Shown piece after piece: positions 10,517 to 21,284 of a stretch of DNA of 39,391 bases. How positions within the stretch are numbered: the stretch's first letter is position 1; each line of letters starts with the position of its first letter. Both the position numbers and the translations under genes were made by a program. Source of the DNA: Sulfurimonas sp. (GTDB lineage Bacteria; Campylobacterota; Campylobacteria; Campylobacterales; Sulfurimonadaceae); assembly GCA_027064045.1 (NCBI GenBank), contig JAMOQK010000048.1:1-39391 (forward strand), written 5' to 3'. The notes beneath the pieces are model-generated. The model did no database searches and was not told the origin of the DNA. It saw only the letters and a program-made list of their open reading frames with translations.

Positions 10517-13500
10517 ATGCCAAAACGCACCGACATTCATACTATTTTACTTATAGGTTCAGGTCCGATTATTATCGGTCAAGCATGTGAGTTTGATTAC
10601 TCTGGAACACAAGCAGTTAAAACACTAAAAGAACTTGGTTATCGTGTAATTTTAATCAACTCAAACCCTGCTACAATTATGACAGATCCCGAATTTGCAG
10701 ATAGAACTTATATAGAACCTATCAAAGAAGATGTGATTGCAAAAATCATCAAAAAAGAAAGTGTGGATGCAGTTTTACCAACTATGGGTGGACAAACTGC
10801 TCTAAATGTTGCTATGAGTATGTATGAAAAAGGGATGCTTGATGGTATAGAATTTTTAGGTGCAAATCCTGAAGCGATTAGTAAAGGGGAAGACAGGCAC
10901 CTTTTTAACGAAGCTATGATTAAAATTGGTATGGATTTACCAAAAAGTAAAAATGCTTATAGTGTTGAAGAGGCTATAGAAGTAGCAAAAGAGATAGGTT
11001 TTCCAGTAATTTCTCGTGCATCTTTTACCCTTGCTGGTGGTGGTAGTGGTGTTGCTTATAACATGGAAGAGTTTGAAAAACTAGCAGCAGAAGGTATTTC
11101 GGCTAGTCCAATTAACGAAATCGAAATTATGGAATCTATGCTTGGTTGGAAAGAGTATGAGATGGAAGTTATCCGTGATAAGGCAGATAACTGCATCATC
11201 GTTTGTTCCATTGAAAACTTTGACCCTATGGGTGTTCACACTGGCGATAGTATCACAGTTGCACCTGCTTTGACTTTAACAGACAAAGAGTATCAACGAA
11301 TGAGAGATGCTTCTTTTAAAATTTTAAGAGAGATTGGTGTTGATACTGGTGGAAGTAATGTGCAGTTTTCCATAGATCCAAAAACAGGTAGAATGATAGT
11401 GATAGAGATGAATCCTCGTGTTTCTCGTTCATCTGCTCTTGCATCTAAAGCAACTGGTTATCCTATTGCTAAAGTAGCTACACTTTTGGCAGTTGGTTTT
11501 ACACTTGATGAAATTACAAATGACATTACAGGAACACCTGCAGCATTTGAACCAGTGATTGACTATGTGGTTACAAAAGTTCCACGATTTACTTTTGAAA
11601 AATTTCCTGAAGCGATAGACACATTAAGCACAAGTATGAAATCAGTTGGTGAAGTTATGGCAATAGGTCGTACTTTTAAAGAGTCTATCCAAAAAGCTCT
11701 TTGTTCTCTTGAAACTGGACTTTGTGGGTTTGATGATATTGAATCTGATGATGAGTTTGTAAAACATGAGATTAGAAGACCAAATGCAGATAGAATTCTT
11801 TATGTAGCAGAGGGATTTCGTCGTGGTATGAGTATAACAGAGATGTTTGATACTTGTGCTATTGACCATTGGTTTTTATATCAATTACAAGAGCTTATGG
11901 AGAGTGAAAAAAATCTAACTGATAAAGTGCTTTTTGATGAGAAGTTGATGAGAGAGCTAAAAGTTGATGGTTTTTCAGATAAAAGAATTGCTCAACTTAT
12001 AGAGAAAAATTCTCATCATAAAATGAGTGAAGATGAAGTTTATAAAACTAGAAAATCTTTAGGTATCTCACTTGAATACAATGAAGTTGATACCTGCTCT
12101 GCAGAGTTTGAAGCACTTACTCCATATCTTTACTCAACTACAAACATTACAAAACTTCCAGATGTAACTAATCGTATTAGTGATAAGAAGAAAGTCCTTA
12201 TTTTAGGTGGTGGACCTAATCGTATTGGTCAGGGTATAGAGTTTGATTATTGTTGTGTTCATGCTGCTTTTGCTTTAGAAGAGATGGATATAGAGTGTAT
12301 AATGTATAACTGTAATCCTGAAACAGTTTCTACTGATTATGATACTTCTGATGTACTTTACTTTGAACCGATAGATTTTGAGCATGTGCGTGAAGTGATA
12401 GAAAATGAGCAACCAGATGGCATTATAGTTCATTTTGGTGGACAAACACCACTAAAACTAGCTGATTCACTTACAAAAATTGGTGCAAATATTTCTGGAA
12501 CTCCGTCTGCTGTGATTGATTTGGCAGAAGATAGAGAACTTTTTAGTAACTTTGTAAATAAACACGGATTAAAACAACCTGCAAATGGTTTGGCTCGTAA
12601 AAAAGAGGAAGCTGCTCCAATAGCTGCAAAACTTGGCTATCCAGTTCTTGTTCGTCCATCTTTTGTTCTTGGTGGTCGTGGTATGAAGATAGTTTATTCA
12701 CAAGAGGAATTAAACCAATATATGGCACTTGCTATAAGTGTAAGTAATGAAGCACCAGTATTGATTGATAAGTTTTTAGATCAAGCAATAGAGCTTGATG
12801 TAGATGCTATTTGTGATGGTAAAGATGTCTATATAGGTAGTGTTATGCAACATATTGAGGAAGCTGGAATCCATTCTGGTGACTCTGCTTGTTCTCTTCC
12901 ACCTGTAAATCTTAGTGATGAGATGATAGAAAAAGTGGAAACTCAAACAAAAACTATTGCTCTTGGGCTTGGTGTTGTTGGACTTATGAATGTTCAGTAT
13001 GCAATTTATCAAGATGAGATATATCTCATTGAGGTAAACCCTCGTGCTAGTAGGACTGTTCCGTTTGTAAGTAAAGCAACAGGTATGCCTTTGGCAAAAG
13101 TTGCAACTAGAGTTATGATGGGGGAAACACTTAGAGACTCTTTAAAATATTATGATAAATATGAAATTGTTGAAGAGGTTAATGGACTTCTAAAACCTCG
13201 TCTTAAAGGTCATATATCTGTTAAAGAAGCAGTTTTTCCTTTTCATAAACTTTACGGTGCAGATTTAGTTTTATCTCCTGAGATGAAATCAACTGGTGAA
13301 GTTATGGGGATAAGTTCAAATTTTGGTGTTAGTTTTGCAAAAGCTCAACTAAGCGCTGGAAATAAAATCCCAACAGGGGGAACATGTTTCTTGTCTTTTG
13401 TGGATAGTGATAAAATTTATGCACCAGAGATAGCAAAAGGTCTTCATAAACATGGGTTTAAACTTATGGCAACTAAAGGGACGCAAAGTATCATAGAAAA

Positions 13501-13774
13501 AGCTTCTATACCTTGTGAGAGAGTATTGAAAATTTCAGAAGGTCGTCCAAATATTGAAGATAGTATGAAAAATGATGAAATTTCAATGGCTATAAATACA
13601 TCTGATAACAACACAAGTAAAAAAGATGCTGTTGTTATTCGTCAAGAGGTGCTTAAAAGAAGTATCCCTTACTTTACAACTTTAAGTGCGGCAAGAGCAT
13701 TGATTTTAGCATTAGATGAGATGAAAGATGATTCATGGTCACAATCAAAAGCACTTCAAGATTTTCTAGCATAG
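10517..13774 (+). CDS. carB: Carbamoyl-phosphate synthase large subunit
   Basis: 1085 aa; [44 protein letters not shown]. Confidence 0.98.
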   Translation: MPKRTDIHTILLIGSGPIIIGQACEFDYSGTQAVKTLKELGYRVILINSNPATIMTDPEFADRTYIEPIKEDVIAKIIKKESVDAVLPTMGGQTALNVAMSMYEKGMLDGIEFLGANPEAISKGEDRHLFNEAMIKIGMDLPKSKNAYSVEEAIEVAKEIGFPVISRASFTLAGGGSGVAYNMEEFEKLAAEGISASPINEIEIMESMLGWKEYEMEVIRDKADNCIIVCSIENFDPMGVHTGDSITVAPALTLTDKEYQRMRDASFKILREIGVDTGGSNVQFSIDPKTGRMIVIEMNPRVSRSSALASKATGYPIAKVATLLAVGFTLDEITNDITGTPAAFEPVIDYVVTKVPRFTFEKFPEAIDTLSTSMKSVGEVMAIGRTFKESIQKALCSLETGLCGFDDIESDDEFVKHEIRRPNADRILYVAEGFRRGMSITEMFDTCAIDHWFLYQLQELMESEKNLTDKVLFDEKLMRELKVDGFSDKRIAQLIEKNSHHKMSEDEVYKTRKSLGISLEYNEVDTCSAEFEALTPYLYSTTNITKLPDVTNRISDKKKVLILGGGPNRIGQGIEFDYCCVHAAFALEEMDIECIMYNCNPETVSTDYDTSDVLYFEPIDFEHVREVIENEQPDGIIVHFGGQTPLKLADSLTKIGANISGTPSAVIDLAEDRELFSNFVNKHGLKQPANGLARKKEEAAPIAAKLGYPVLVRPSFVLGGRGMKIVYSQEELNQYMALAISVSNEAPVLIDKFLDQAIELDVDAICDGKDVYIGSVMQHIEEAGIHSGDSACSLPPVNLSDEMIEKVETQTKTIALGLGVVGLMNVQYAIYQDEIYLIEVNPRASRTVPFVSKATGMPLAKVATRVMMGETLRDSLKYYDKYEIVEEVNGLLKPRLKGHISVKEAVFPFHKLYGADLVLSPEMKSTGEVMGISSNFGVSFAKAQLSAGNKIPTGGTCFLSFVDSDKIYAPEIAKGLHKHGFKLMATKGTQSIIEKASIPCERVLKISEGRPNIEDSMKNDEISMAINTSDNNTSKKDAVVIRQEVLKRSIPYFTTLSAARALILALDEMKDDSWSQSKALQDFLA

Positions 13775-14184
13775 AAAATCTGGTTATTTTAACACAAACC
13801 GACACGACTGTCGGTTTTGTCTCACAAAATGCAGATAAACTTTATGAGATAAAATCTCGTGATACTTTAAAACCTTTTATAAAAGTTTATACTGATTTTA
13901 AAAGTTTCTTGGCATGTGGAAATAGAATCCCACATGCCAAAAAAAACTTTGTTCGCCGTTCAAAAAAAACATCATTTATTGTAAAAAATAGAGCTTTTAG
14001 AGTTGCAAAAATACCTTTTAGTTGGGTTTATTCAACAAGTGCAAATGAATCCAATCAAAAATTTGATAGAACTTTTTGTGAAGATAAAGCTGATATAATT
14101 ATGGAAGATAAAAGAGGATTTAGTGAAGAAAATTCATCAACTCTGTTTAAAATAAACAACAGCAAAGAGGTTAAAATAAGATGA
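13735..14184 (+). CDS. Short Sua5/YciO/YrdC-like protein
   Basis: [39 protein letters not shown]; true start uncertain because it overlaps carB. Confidence 0.7.
   Translation: MVTIKSTSRFSSIENLVILTQTDTTVGFVSQNADKLYEIKSRDTLKPFIKVYTDFKSFLACGNRIPHAKKNFVRRSKKTSFIVKNRAFRVAKIPFSWVYSTSANESNQKFDRTFCEDKADIIMEDKRGFSEENSSTLFKINNSKEVKIR
13796..13817. other. 9-bp stem-loop AAACCGACA-CGAC-TGTCGGTTT
   Basis: Perfect stem with tetraloop 22 nt after the carB stop; also encodes the TDTTVGF motif of the downstream ORF. Confidence 0.55.
13909..13940. repeat. Inverted pair forming an 11-bp hairpin: TTGGCATGTGG-N10-CCACATGCCAA
   Basis: Cores at 13911-13919 (+) and 13930-13938 (-); inside the Sua5-like gene; followed by an A run. 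Confidence 0.92.
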
Positions 14185-14624
14185 GTAAATTTATTCAAGC
14201 ATTTTTAAGTGGTGTATTTTTTACTTTTATACAAGATTTTTTCCTTTTTTTAGGGATTAAACAAAACTATATTGATTTTTATGGGGTTGATGTTTATTAT
14301 AATATCTTATTTGCAGATAATCAGAATCTATTTGTATTTATAATCTCATCTTTTATTGTTGGTATTTTGGTTATTTATGTGAAAAATACTAAACTTTCTA
14401 TCATTATAGTAGGTACACTTTTTTTACTTTCTGTATCAACTCTTATACCAACTATTGGTCATAAAGTTGGGGAGATACTTTTAATGAAGAAAAATGTTAC
14501 TTATAAAAATAGTAGATATACCTTTGTTGGTGATGTTTATTACATTGGTAGAGACAAGATAACATTTTATGATTATGAACTTAAAAAAATTATTTTATTA
14601 GATAAAAAGGAATTAAAACAATGA
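14181..14624 (+). CDS. Hypothetical membrane protein
   Basis: 147 aa with hydrophobic segments; overlaps upstream stop and downstream start by 4 nt. Confidence 0.7.
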   Translation: MSKFIQAFLSGVFFTFIQDFFLFLGIKQNYIDFYGVDVYYNILFADNQNLFVFIISSFIVGILVIYVKNTKLSIIIVGTLFLLSVSTLIPTIGHKVGEILLMKKNVTYKNSRYTFVGDVYYIGRDKITFYDYELKKIILLDKKELKQ

Positions 14625-15184
14625 AGCATATCTCAAGTATAGCAAGTGGTGTAGCCTTAGGTAGTGTTGGTTTGATGATTATGGGTGTTTTGAGTGGATG
14701 TGAAAGATCTCAACAAGAGGCACAAAATAAATTTTTAGTGATACAACAACAGCCAAATGGAAAGTATATAGTTGTTGAGGAGATGCCGACAGAGGGTCCT
14801 AGTCGTGCAATTATTCGTGAAAAAGATGAAAATGGTAAAGTAACCGAAAGGTTTATGAACGAAGATGAGATGAAAGCACTCGCACAGCAAGAGTACAAAA
14901 AAGTACAAAATGGTACAAGCGAAACTATTCAAGATGGTGGAGGAAGTGCAGGGATGGGACTAGCTGGAACTATCTTAGCAGTTGCTGCAGGAAGTCTTTT
15001 GGGAAATATGGTAGGAAATGCTTTAATGAATAACAAAAGTTTTGCTAGAAATTCTGCAAGAACAAATAAAAGTGCTTATTCAAGAAATGCAAAATCAAGA
15101 GCTTCAAAATCAAGTTCAAGAAAAAGTTTTTTTGGAAAATCATCAAGAAGTTCAAGTAGAAGTAGAGGTTTTTTCGGTGGTTAA
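14621..15184 (+). CDS. UPF0323-type lipoprotein
   Basis: Lipobox LSGC, QQQPNGKYIVVEE, Ser/Arg-rich C-terminus ending SRGFFGG. Confidence 0.75.
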   Translation: MKHISSIASGVALGSVGLMIMGVLSGCERSQQEAQNKFLVIQQQPNGKYIVVEEMPTEGPSRAIIREKDENGKVTERFMNEDEMKALAQQEYKKVQNGTSETIQDGGGSAGMGLAGTILAVAAGSLLGNMVGNALMNNKSFARNSARTNKSAYSRNAKSRASKSSSRKSFFGKSSRSSSRSRGFFGG

Positions 15185-16355
15185 ACTAAAAAAAATACTA
15201 CCACTCGATGATAAGACATTAGAAGAGATTGGTTTTAATTGGCACACAGATACAGATGGGACAAAATATGTAAGTGATGAGTTAATAGAGATAACTCAAG
15301 ATGAAGCTCAAGCATATTATGAAGCAACAAATAAGCTTTATGATATGTTTGTTGAAGCTGCTGAATATGTGATAGAAAATAATCTTTTCTTTGAACTTGG
15401 TATCCCTTTTAATCTTGTTGATACTATTAAAAAAAGTTGGGAAAATGATGTTCATTGGCATATTTATGGACGGTTTGATTTAGCAGGTGGTATAGATAAT
15501 AAACCTATAAAACTTATAGAGTTTAATGCAGATACACCGACAGCACTTTTTGAAAGTGCTTTACTTCAGTGGGCTATTTTAAAGCATAACAATATGGATG
15601 AAGATAAACAGTTTAACAACATATATGAAGCAATCACAAATAACTTTAAAAGGCTTATAACTCTTTTTGAAGATACTGATGAATTTGAAAAGAGTTATGA
15701 TGGTTGGAAGATACTTTTTTCATCTATATCTAACAATGAAGAGGAAGAAGCAACAACAAAACTACTACAACAGATGGCAACAGATGCCGGTTTTGCAACA
15801 CATTTTGAATATTTGGAAAACATAGAGTTTGATGAAAATGGAATCTATGATGCTGATGGTAATAGTTATGAATATTTTTTCAAACTATACCCTTGGGAAG
15901 ATATAGCTATAGATGAACCAGAGTTGGCAACAACACTAAAAAATATCATACAAAATCAAAAAGCCATTATCTTAAATCCTGCATATACACTTATTTTTCA
16001 ATCAAAAGGGATTATGAAAATATTATATGACCTTTTTCCTGAGTCACCATATCTTTTAAAAACTTCTTTTGAAGAGATGAAGGGAGTTAAACAGGTACAA
16101 AAGCCACTATTTGGTAGAGAGGGTGCAAATGTAAAAATAATAGAGGCAGATGGTAGTGTATCTTCACAAACAGACGGTGCTTATGATAACTTTGCAAAAA
16201 TATATCAAGAGTATGTACCTTTTGCACAAGATGACTTCAAGAATAAATATCAAGCTGGTGTATTTTTTGCATATGAGGCATGTGGAGTTGGTTTTAGAAA
16301 AGGTGGAGAAATCTTAGACAACATGAGCAAATTTGTTGGGCATGTTATAGTATAA
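15177..16355 (+). CDS. Glutathionylspermidine synthase family protein
   Basis: FNADTPTALFE, LLKTSFE, KPLFGREGANV; GTG at 15177 overlapping the upstream stop is a better start than the track's 15042. Confidence 0.82.
   Translation: MVKLKKILPLDDKTLEEIGFNWHTDTDGTKYVSDELIEITQDEAQAYYEATNKLYDMFVEAAEYVIENNLFFELGIPFNLVDTIKKSWENDVHWHIYGRFDLAGGIDNKPIKLIEFNADTPTALFESALLQWAILKHNNMDEDKQFNNIYEAITNNFKRLITLFEDTDEFEKSYDGWKILFSSISNNEEEEATTKLLQQMATDAGFATHFEYLENIEFDENGIYDADGNSYEYFFKLYPWEDIAIDEPELATTLKNIIQNQKAIILNPAYTLIFQSKGIMKILYDLFPESPYLLKTSFEEMKGVKQVQKPLFGREGANVKIIEADGSVSSQTDGAYDNFAKIYQEYVPFAQDDFKNKYQAGVFFAYEACGVGFRKGGEILDNMSKFVGHVIV
16277..16285 (+). repeat. GGCATGTGG word
   Basis: Exact 9-mer; inside the glutathionylspermidine synthase-like gene. 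Confidence 0.7.
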
Positions 16356-16396
16356 ATGTTATACTTTTAATGATAATAAAAATTTAGGAAATACTT

Positions 16397-17404
16397 ATGA
16401 AAACTCATACTCTTTTGATGCCACTTGATATGCATTTGCACCTTCGTGATGGTGTTATGCTTGAAACTGTTGCTCCCCTTACTGCTTATAGCTTTAGTGG
16501 TGCGATTATTATGCCAAATCTTGTTCCTCCTGTTGATACTTTAGAGGCCGTGAAATCTTATAAGCAAAGGGTTATGGCTGCTGTTCCAAATGATTATTTT
16601 GAACCATATATGACTCTTTTTTATAAAAATTATGATAAAGCTTTTTTAGAGAGTGTTGTAGATGAGATAACATCTATAAAACTATATCCTGCTGGGATTA
16701 CAACAAACTCTGAGGGTGGGGTAAGTTCTTTTGACATAGAGGAGATGCGTCCAACTCTTGAAGCTATGAGTGAACTTAATATTCCACTTAGTGTTCATGG
16801 GGAAACTGATGGTTTTGTGATGGATAGAGAAGCTGAATTTATGAGCATTTATGAACTGTTAGCTAAAAACTTTCCTAATCTTAAAATCATTATGGAACAT
16901 ATCACAACAAAAGCTGCTGTTGATATGTTAGATAAATATGACAACCTTTATGCGACTATCACTGTTCATCATCTGCTTCTAACTCTTGATGATGTTATTG
17001 GTGGGATGATGATGCCTCACCACTTTTGTAAACCTATCGCAAAAAGACCTGAAGATTTGGATGCTCTTTTAAGTATAGCTCTTGAAGCTCATCCAAAAGT
17101 AATGTTTGGAAGTGACTCTGCACCACATCCTCAGCACAAAAAAGAAACAAGTGGATGTGCAGCGGGAGTATTTACTGCACCTATTGCTTTACAACTTTTA
17201 TGTGAAATTTTTGAACAGTATGATAAACTAGATAACCTTCAAGCTTTTGTTAGTGATAATGCTCAAAGTATCTATGGAATTTGTCCTGAGTTTAAAGAGG
17301 TAACATTAGAAAAAAGAACTTTTGTAGTACCTCAAAACTATGGTTCTGTTGTACCTATGTACGCAGGTCAAGCTATCGCATGGGCTATTGAGAGTGTCGA
17401 TTAA
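16397..17404 (+). CDS. pyrC: Dihydroorotase
   Basis: [33 protein letters not shown]. Confidence 0.96.
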   Translation: MKTHTLLMPLDMHLHLRDGVMLETVAPLTAYSFSGAIIMPNLVPPVDTLEAVKSYKQRVMAAVPNDYFEPYMTLFYKNYDKAFLESVVDEITSIKLYPAGITTNSEGGVSSFDIEEMRPTLEAMSELNIPLSVHGETDGFVMDREAEFMSIYELLAKNFPNLKIIMEHITTKAAVDMLDKYDNLYATITVHHLLLTLDDVIGGMMMPHHFCKPIAKRPEDLDALLSIALEAHPKVMFGSDSAPHPQHKKETSGCAAGVFTAPIALQLLCEIFEQYDKLDNLQAFVSDNAQSIYGICPEFKEVTLEKRTFVVPQNYGSVVPMYAGQAIAWAIESVD

Positions 17405-18050
17405 AATTTTATTTTTAGAAGATGATATTCTTTTAGCTGAGACTATTGTTGATTTACTTGAAGATTCTGAATTTATGGTTACTCATGTACCAAATGGGCA
17501 GGAGGCATTAAATCAAACTTTTATACAAAAGTTTGATTTGTATCTATTGGATATAAATGTACCACTTATAGACGGTATTACACTTTTAAAAGAGTTAAGA
17601 GAGTCTGCTGATGATACTCCTGCTATATTTTTAACATCACACAAAGAGAAAGAGATGTTGAAAACTGCTTTTTTAAGTGGTGGTGATGACTATATAACCA
17701 AACCATTTGATAATGATGAACTCATACTAAGGATTGAAGCATTAACAAAAAGAAATAAACAAAACAATGTGGAATGTGTAGGTCTTCTTTGCCATGATGA
17801 AATCCATAAAAGCATACTTTATGATAAAAAAGAGTTAGAATTATCAAAAAAAGAGTATGAATTACTATTGTTGCTAATGACACATGCCAATACAACGGTA
17901 CCAAAAGAGTTGATTTTAGATGAACTTTGGAGTAGCAGTGAAGCAGGAAGTGATGGTGTGGTTCGTGTTTATATAAATCGTATAAAGCAACTCTTACCAG
18001 ATATGACCATAGAAAATATCCGTGCTGTGGGATATAAGCTTGTTTCGTAA
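17394..18050 (+). CDS. OmpR-type response regulator
   Basis: [35 protein letters not shown]-terminal winged helix; GTG start overlaps the pyrC stop. Confidence 0.92.
   Translation: MSIKILFLEDDILLAETIVDLLEDSEFMVTHVPNGQEALNQTFIQKFDLYLLDINVPLIDGITLLKELRESADDTPAIFLTSHKEKEMLKTAFLSGGDDYITKPFDNDELILRIEALTKRNKQNNVECVGLLCHDEIHKSILYDKKELELSKKEYELLLLLMTHANTTVPKELILDELWSSSEAGSDGVVRVYINRIKQLLPDMTIENIRAVGYKLVS
17510..17539. other. Perfect 13-bp stem-loop AAATCAAACTTTT-ATAC-AAAAGTTTGATTT inside a CDS
   Basis: Read directly; lies in the receiver domain of the response regulator. Confidence 0.85.
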
Positions 18051-18870
18051 CCTTCGTATAAATATTTTTATATATTATTTTGTAACAGTTATAACATTTC
18101 TTGTAATGTTTTATTATTTATTGGTAATCATAAAGACTGACAATATCTTGTTGCTTAGTATAGTTATAGTGTGTTTTGTGGTTTTATCTGCTATATTTAT
18201 TTCTAAGTTAGCGATTGATCCACTTCAAGAACATATAAAAAATCTTCAAGACTTATCAAAAGAAACTTTACATGAGTTAAATTTGCCAATAAGTACCATA
18301 AAAACAAATATTCAGATGATTAAAAAAAAACTCTCTAATGAAAAAGAGCTTAAAAGGTTGCAACGAATTGAAAATGCTTGTGAGATGTTGGAACAAAGGT
18401 ATAATGAGCTTGACTATATGATAAAGAAACAAACTAAACAAGATATAAAAGAGGATATAGATTTAGCAAAATTGGTACAAAGCAGAATAAACTTTTTAAA
18501 TTCAATATATCCACATATGAAGTTTAATTTGGAGTTAAAAAACACTATAATACATGGCGATAAAATTGGCTTATCCAAAGTCATTGACAATGTTATAGAT
18601 AATGGTGTAAAATACTCACAAAATTCCAATAAGATAGATATAAAATTATCAAACTATACACTTCATATCCAAGATTTTGGTTGTGGTATGGATGAAGTGG
18701 AACTATTACAGATATTTGACAATTATTATCAAAGCAATAAAAATATGCAAGGTTTTGGAATAGGTTTGAGTATGGTAAAAAGATTTTGTGATACAAATGA
18801 TATACAGTTAAATTTTAAATCTAAAAAAGATTTTGGAACAACTGTACTACTAAAATTTAAGGAAAGTTAA
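18022..18870 (+). CDS. Sensor histidine kinase
   Basis: TM segments, HELNLPISTIKTNI, DNVIDNGVKYS, DFGCGMD, GFGIGLSMVKRF; real start may be TTG at 18040. Confidence 0.88.
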   Translation: MLWDISLFRNLRINIFIYYFVTVITFLVMFYYLLVIIKTDNILLLSIVIVCFVVLSAIFISKLAIDPLQEHIKNLQDLSKETLHELNLPISTIKTNIQMIKKKLSNEKELKRLQRIENACEMLEQRYNELDYMIKKQTKQDIKEDIDLAKLVQSRINFLNSIYPHMKFNLELKNTIIHGDKIGLSKVIDNVIDNGVKYSQNSNKIDIKLSNYTLHIQDFGCGMDEVELLQIFDNYYQSNKNMQGFGIGLSMVKRFCDTNDIQLNFKSKKDFGTTVLLKFKES

Positions 18871-19322
18871 TGCAGATGAATAGTTTTCTCAATTATGCAG
18901 AAAAAAGTTTAGACTATGGAGTTATGGGTATTTTAGTGCTGATGAGCGTGGTTACTTTGTGGTTATTTATAGAGAGGATGATGTTTTATAAAAGTGTTCG
19001 CATAGATGATTATGACCATCGAGATAATTTAGAGATGGATTTGACTGATAATCTTGGTGTTCTGAGTGCTATTGGTGCAAATGCTCCTTATGTTGGACTT
19101 TTAGGGACTGTACTGGGGATTATGATAACTTTTTATACTATGGGTGATGTTGGTGCAGTTGATGCTAAAAAAATCATGGTTGGTTTGGCTCTTGCTTTAA
19201 AAGCTACTGCTATGGGGCTTGTGGTGGCTATGCCAGCTATAGTCGCTTATACTATCGTACTTCGTAAAGTTGAAAGAATTTTAACTAAATATGATGTAGC
19301 ACAAGACACTAAAATGAGCTAA
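18870..19322 (+). CDS. exbB: ExbB/TolQ-type proton channel protein
   Basis: NAPYVGLLGTVLGIMITF...LALKATAMGLVVAMPAIVAY. Confidence 0.93.
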   Translation: MQMNSFLNYAEKSLDYGVMGILVLMSVVTLWLFIERMMFYKSVRIDDYDHRDNLEMDLTDNLGVLSAIGANAPYVGLLGTVLGIMITFYTMGDVGAVDAKKIMVGLALALKATAMGLVVAMPAIVAYTIVLRKVERILTKYDVAQDTKMS

Positions 19323-19328
19323 ATCCAG

Positions 19329-19721
19329 ATGGCAAAATGTAAAAAAACACTAAAAAGATTTGATCAGATAAATGTTATACCGTTTATAGATATTATGCTT
19401 GTTTTGTTAGTTATGGTTTTAACAACCGCAACTTTTATAAAGCAGGGTATTATACCTGTTGAACTTCCAGAAGCTAAAGCAACCCAAAAAGAGGATGTAA
19501 AAAAAGAGGTAACTGTTTATGTAAATGCAAAAGGTGAGATGTTTTATGATAAAGAAAAAGTTAATGCAAAAGAGTTAGAGGCTAAATTATCACAAATCTC
19601 AAAAAAACAAACTGTTGTTTTAAGAAGCGATAAAAAATCAAAGTTTCAAGACTTTGTTACTGTTATGGATATATTAAAACGACTAAAGCATGAACAGCTT
19701 TATATAGTTACTAAAGATTAG
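19329..19721 (+). CDS. exbD: ExbD/TolR biopolymer transport protein
   Basis: INVIPFIDIMLVLLVMVLTTATF. Confidence 0.93.
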   Translation: MAKCKKTLKRFDQINVIPFIDIMLVLLVMVLTTATFIKQGIIPVELPEAKATQKEDVKKEVTVYVNAKGEMFYDKEKVNAKELEAKLSQISKKQTVVLRSDKKSKFQDFVTVMDILKRLKHEQLYIVTKD

Positions 19722-19951
19722 TAACCTTTTGGCATAAGTTTAAATCTTGTGCTATTTACTTCAACTACATTCTGCTGAGCTACTTTGGCATGTGGGTTTT
19801 GTTTTATTTGTGTATTAAAACTTTTCTTATCGATCACTTCAACATTGCGAAAAAGTGTAGCAGCTACAAAAAAAAGTATCATAATTACAACTACACTAAC
19901 ATATAAAAGTATATAGTTCCTTATGTGACCTGTTTCAAAAGGGTTATTCAT
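19718..19951 (-). CDS. Small single-TM hypothetical protein
   Basis: 77 aa with one clear TM helix; convergent with exbD. Confidence 0.65.
   Translation of the reverse strand: MNNPFETGHIRNYILLYVSVVVIMILFFVAATLFRNVEVIDKKSFNTQIKQNPHAKVAQQNVVEVNSTRFKLMPKGY
19787..19795 (+). repeat. GGCATGTGG word
   Basis: TTTGGCATGTGGG; inside the small minus-strand TM gene. Confidence 0.8.
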
Positions 19952-20029
19952 TATCTATCCATATTTTAATTTTAAGCAAATTATATACAAATAATGCTAA
20001 TATGTTTAAAACTTTTTAAGGAAATTAAA

Positions 20030-20539
20030 ATGCAAACAACAATGTTTAAAGGAACACCGGTAAAATTGGCAGGAAACGAGCTAAATGTTGGAGATGATGC
20101 TCCAAGTGTCATAGCAACAGGAACTGATTTAAGTGATGTCGAGATAGGTGGGGCAAAAGATAAGATACAACTTATCGTAACTGTACCATCATTGGATACT
20201 GCTACTTGTGCAGCTGAGACTAGGAGATTTAATGTAGAGGTGAATAACTTAGATATTTGTGAGACAACAGTAGTTTCTATGGATTTACCTTTTGCATCAC
20301 AAAGATTTTGTTCAACTGAGGGGATTGACAATCTAACTGTTGCATCTGATTATATTGATAAAAATGTAAGTAAAGCGTTTGGTGTTTTAATGGATGATAA
20401 CAAATTAAAAGGCTTAAGTGCTAGAGCTGTTTTTGTTATAGATAGAGATGGGAAAATTGTATATAAAGAGATTGTACCAGAAGTTACAGATGAGCCAAAC
20501 TATGAAGCAGTATTAGAAGCTATAAAAGGGGCTAGATAG
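20030..20539 (+). CDS. tpx: Thiol peroxidase
   Basis: TVPSLDTATCAAETRRFN, DLPFASQRFCSTEGI; start taken at ATG 20030 after aaggaaattaaa. Confidence 0.95.
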   Translation: MQTTMFKGTPVKLAGNELNVGDDAPSVIATGTDLSDVEIGGAKDKIQLIVTVPSLDTATCAAETRRFNVEVNNLDICETTVVSMDLPFASQRFCSTEGIDNLTVASDYIDKNVSKAFGVLMDDNKLKGLSARAVFVIDRDGKIVYKEIVPEVTDEPNYEAVLEAIKGAR

Positions 20540-20887
20540 ATGATATATGCATCACCTTTAAAAATGGATAAACAAGATAGTGCTATTACTAAGGTGCTTG
20601 GAAAGGCAAAGTATTTTGGTATATATGATGATGCTACAAATAAATTAGAAGTTATACAAAATCATCACACAGGTGGAGCTGGTATTTTTGATGAGTTAAG
20701 TAAAAGAGGTGTAAATATAGTATTGACCCCACATGCAGGTCCAGGTGCAATTAATAAATCTCTTGAACTTAATATAAAATTGTACTATTGTGGAGATGAA
20801 AGAAAAATGTTATTAGAAGCTGTAAAAGAGTTTCAAGATGGTAAATATCCACTTATAACACAACAAAATTTTCAACAGTATCATTAA
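20540..20887 (+). CDS. NifX/NifB-type dinitrogenase Fe-Mo cofactor domain protein
   Basis: FGIYDD, HHTGGAGIFDELSKRGVNIVLTPHAGPGA. Confidence 0.75.
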   Translation: MIYASPLKMDKQDSAITKVLGKAKYFGIYDDATNKLEVIQNHHTGGAGIFDELSKRGVNIVLTPHAGPGAINKSLELNIKLYYCGDERKMLLEAVKEFQDGKYPLITQQNFQQYH

Positions 20888-20949
20888 AATGGTGTAGTCT
20901 TAGACTATGCCATAAAATATTTATAACAATAAAGTAAAGGTGTGATTTG

Positions 20950-21024
20950 TGGTGACCCCGAGGAGAATTGAACTCCTGTAACATGGATGAAAACCATGGA
21001 TCCTAACCGCTAGACGACGGGGCC
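20950..21024 (-). tRNA. tRNA-Glu (anticodon TTC)
   Basis: Reverse strand GGCCCCGTCGTCTAGCGG...TTTTCAT...GGAGTTCAATTCTCC TCGGGGTCACCA. Confidence 0.95.
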
Positions 21025-21040
21025 ACAAATGTAGTAAAAA

Positions 21041-21116
21041 TGGTGTCCTGTGATGGATTCGAACCATCGGCCACATCATTAAAAGTGACGTGCTCTACCA
21101 GCTGAGCTAACAAGAC
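21041..21116 (-). tRNA. tRNA-Lys (anticodon TTT)
   Basis: Reverse strand GTCTTGTTAGCTCAGCTGGTAGAGC...CTTTTAA...GATGGTTCGAATCCATC ACAGGACACCA. Confidence 0.95.
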
Positions 21117-21284
21117 ATTTGCTCTTAATGTTAAGAGGCTGAAATTATAGACAAATTGTTTTAATATGTCAATAAAAAAGTGTAAAAAAATTAAAATTCT
21201 TTTAATTTGTTCTAAAAATCAGTGATTAATGAGCTATTAAATGTTTTTTAACTAAAATCAACCTATTGAAGTTGGAGAAGTTGT

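Noticed and set aside
15042-15176. N-terminal extension of the glutathionylspermidine synthase-like ORF (MLEILQEQIKVLIQEMQNQELQ...)
   Set aside because: Out-of-frame reading of the Ser/Arg-rich 3' end of the UPF0323-type gene; a GTG at 15177 fits the family N-terminus better.
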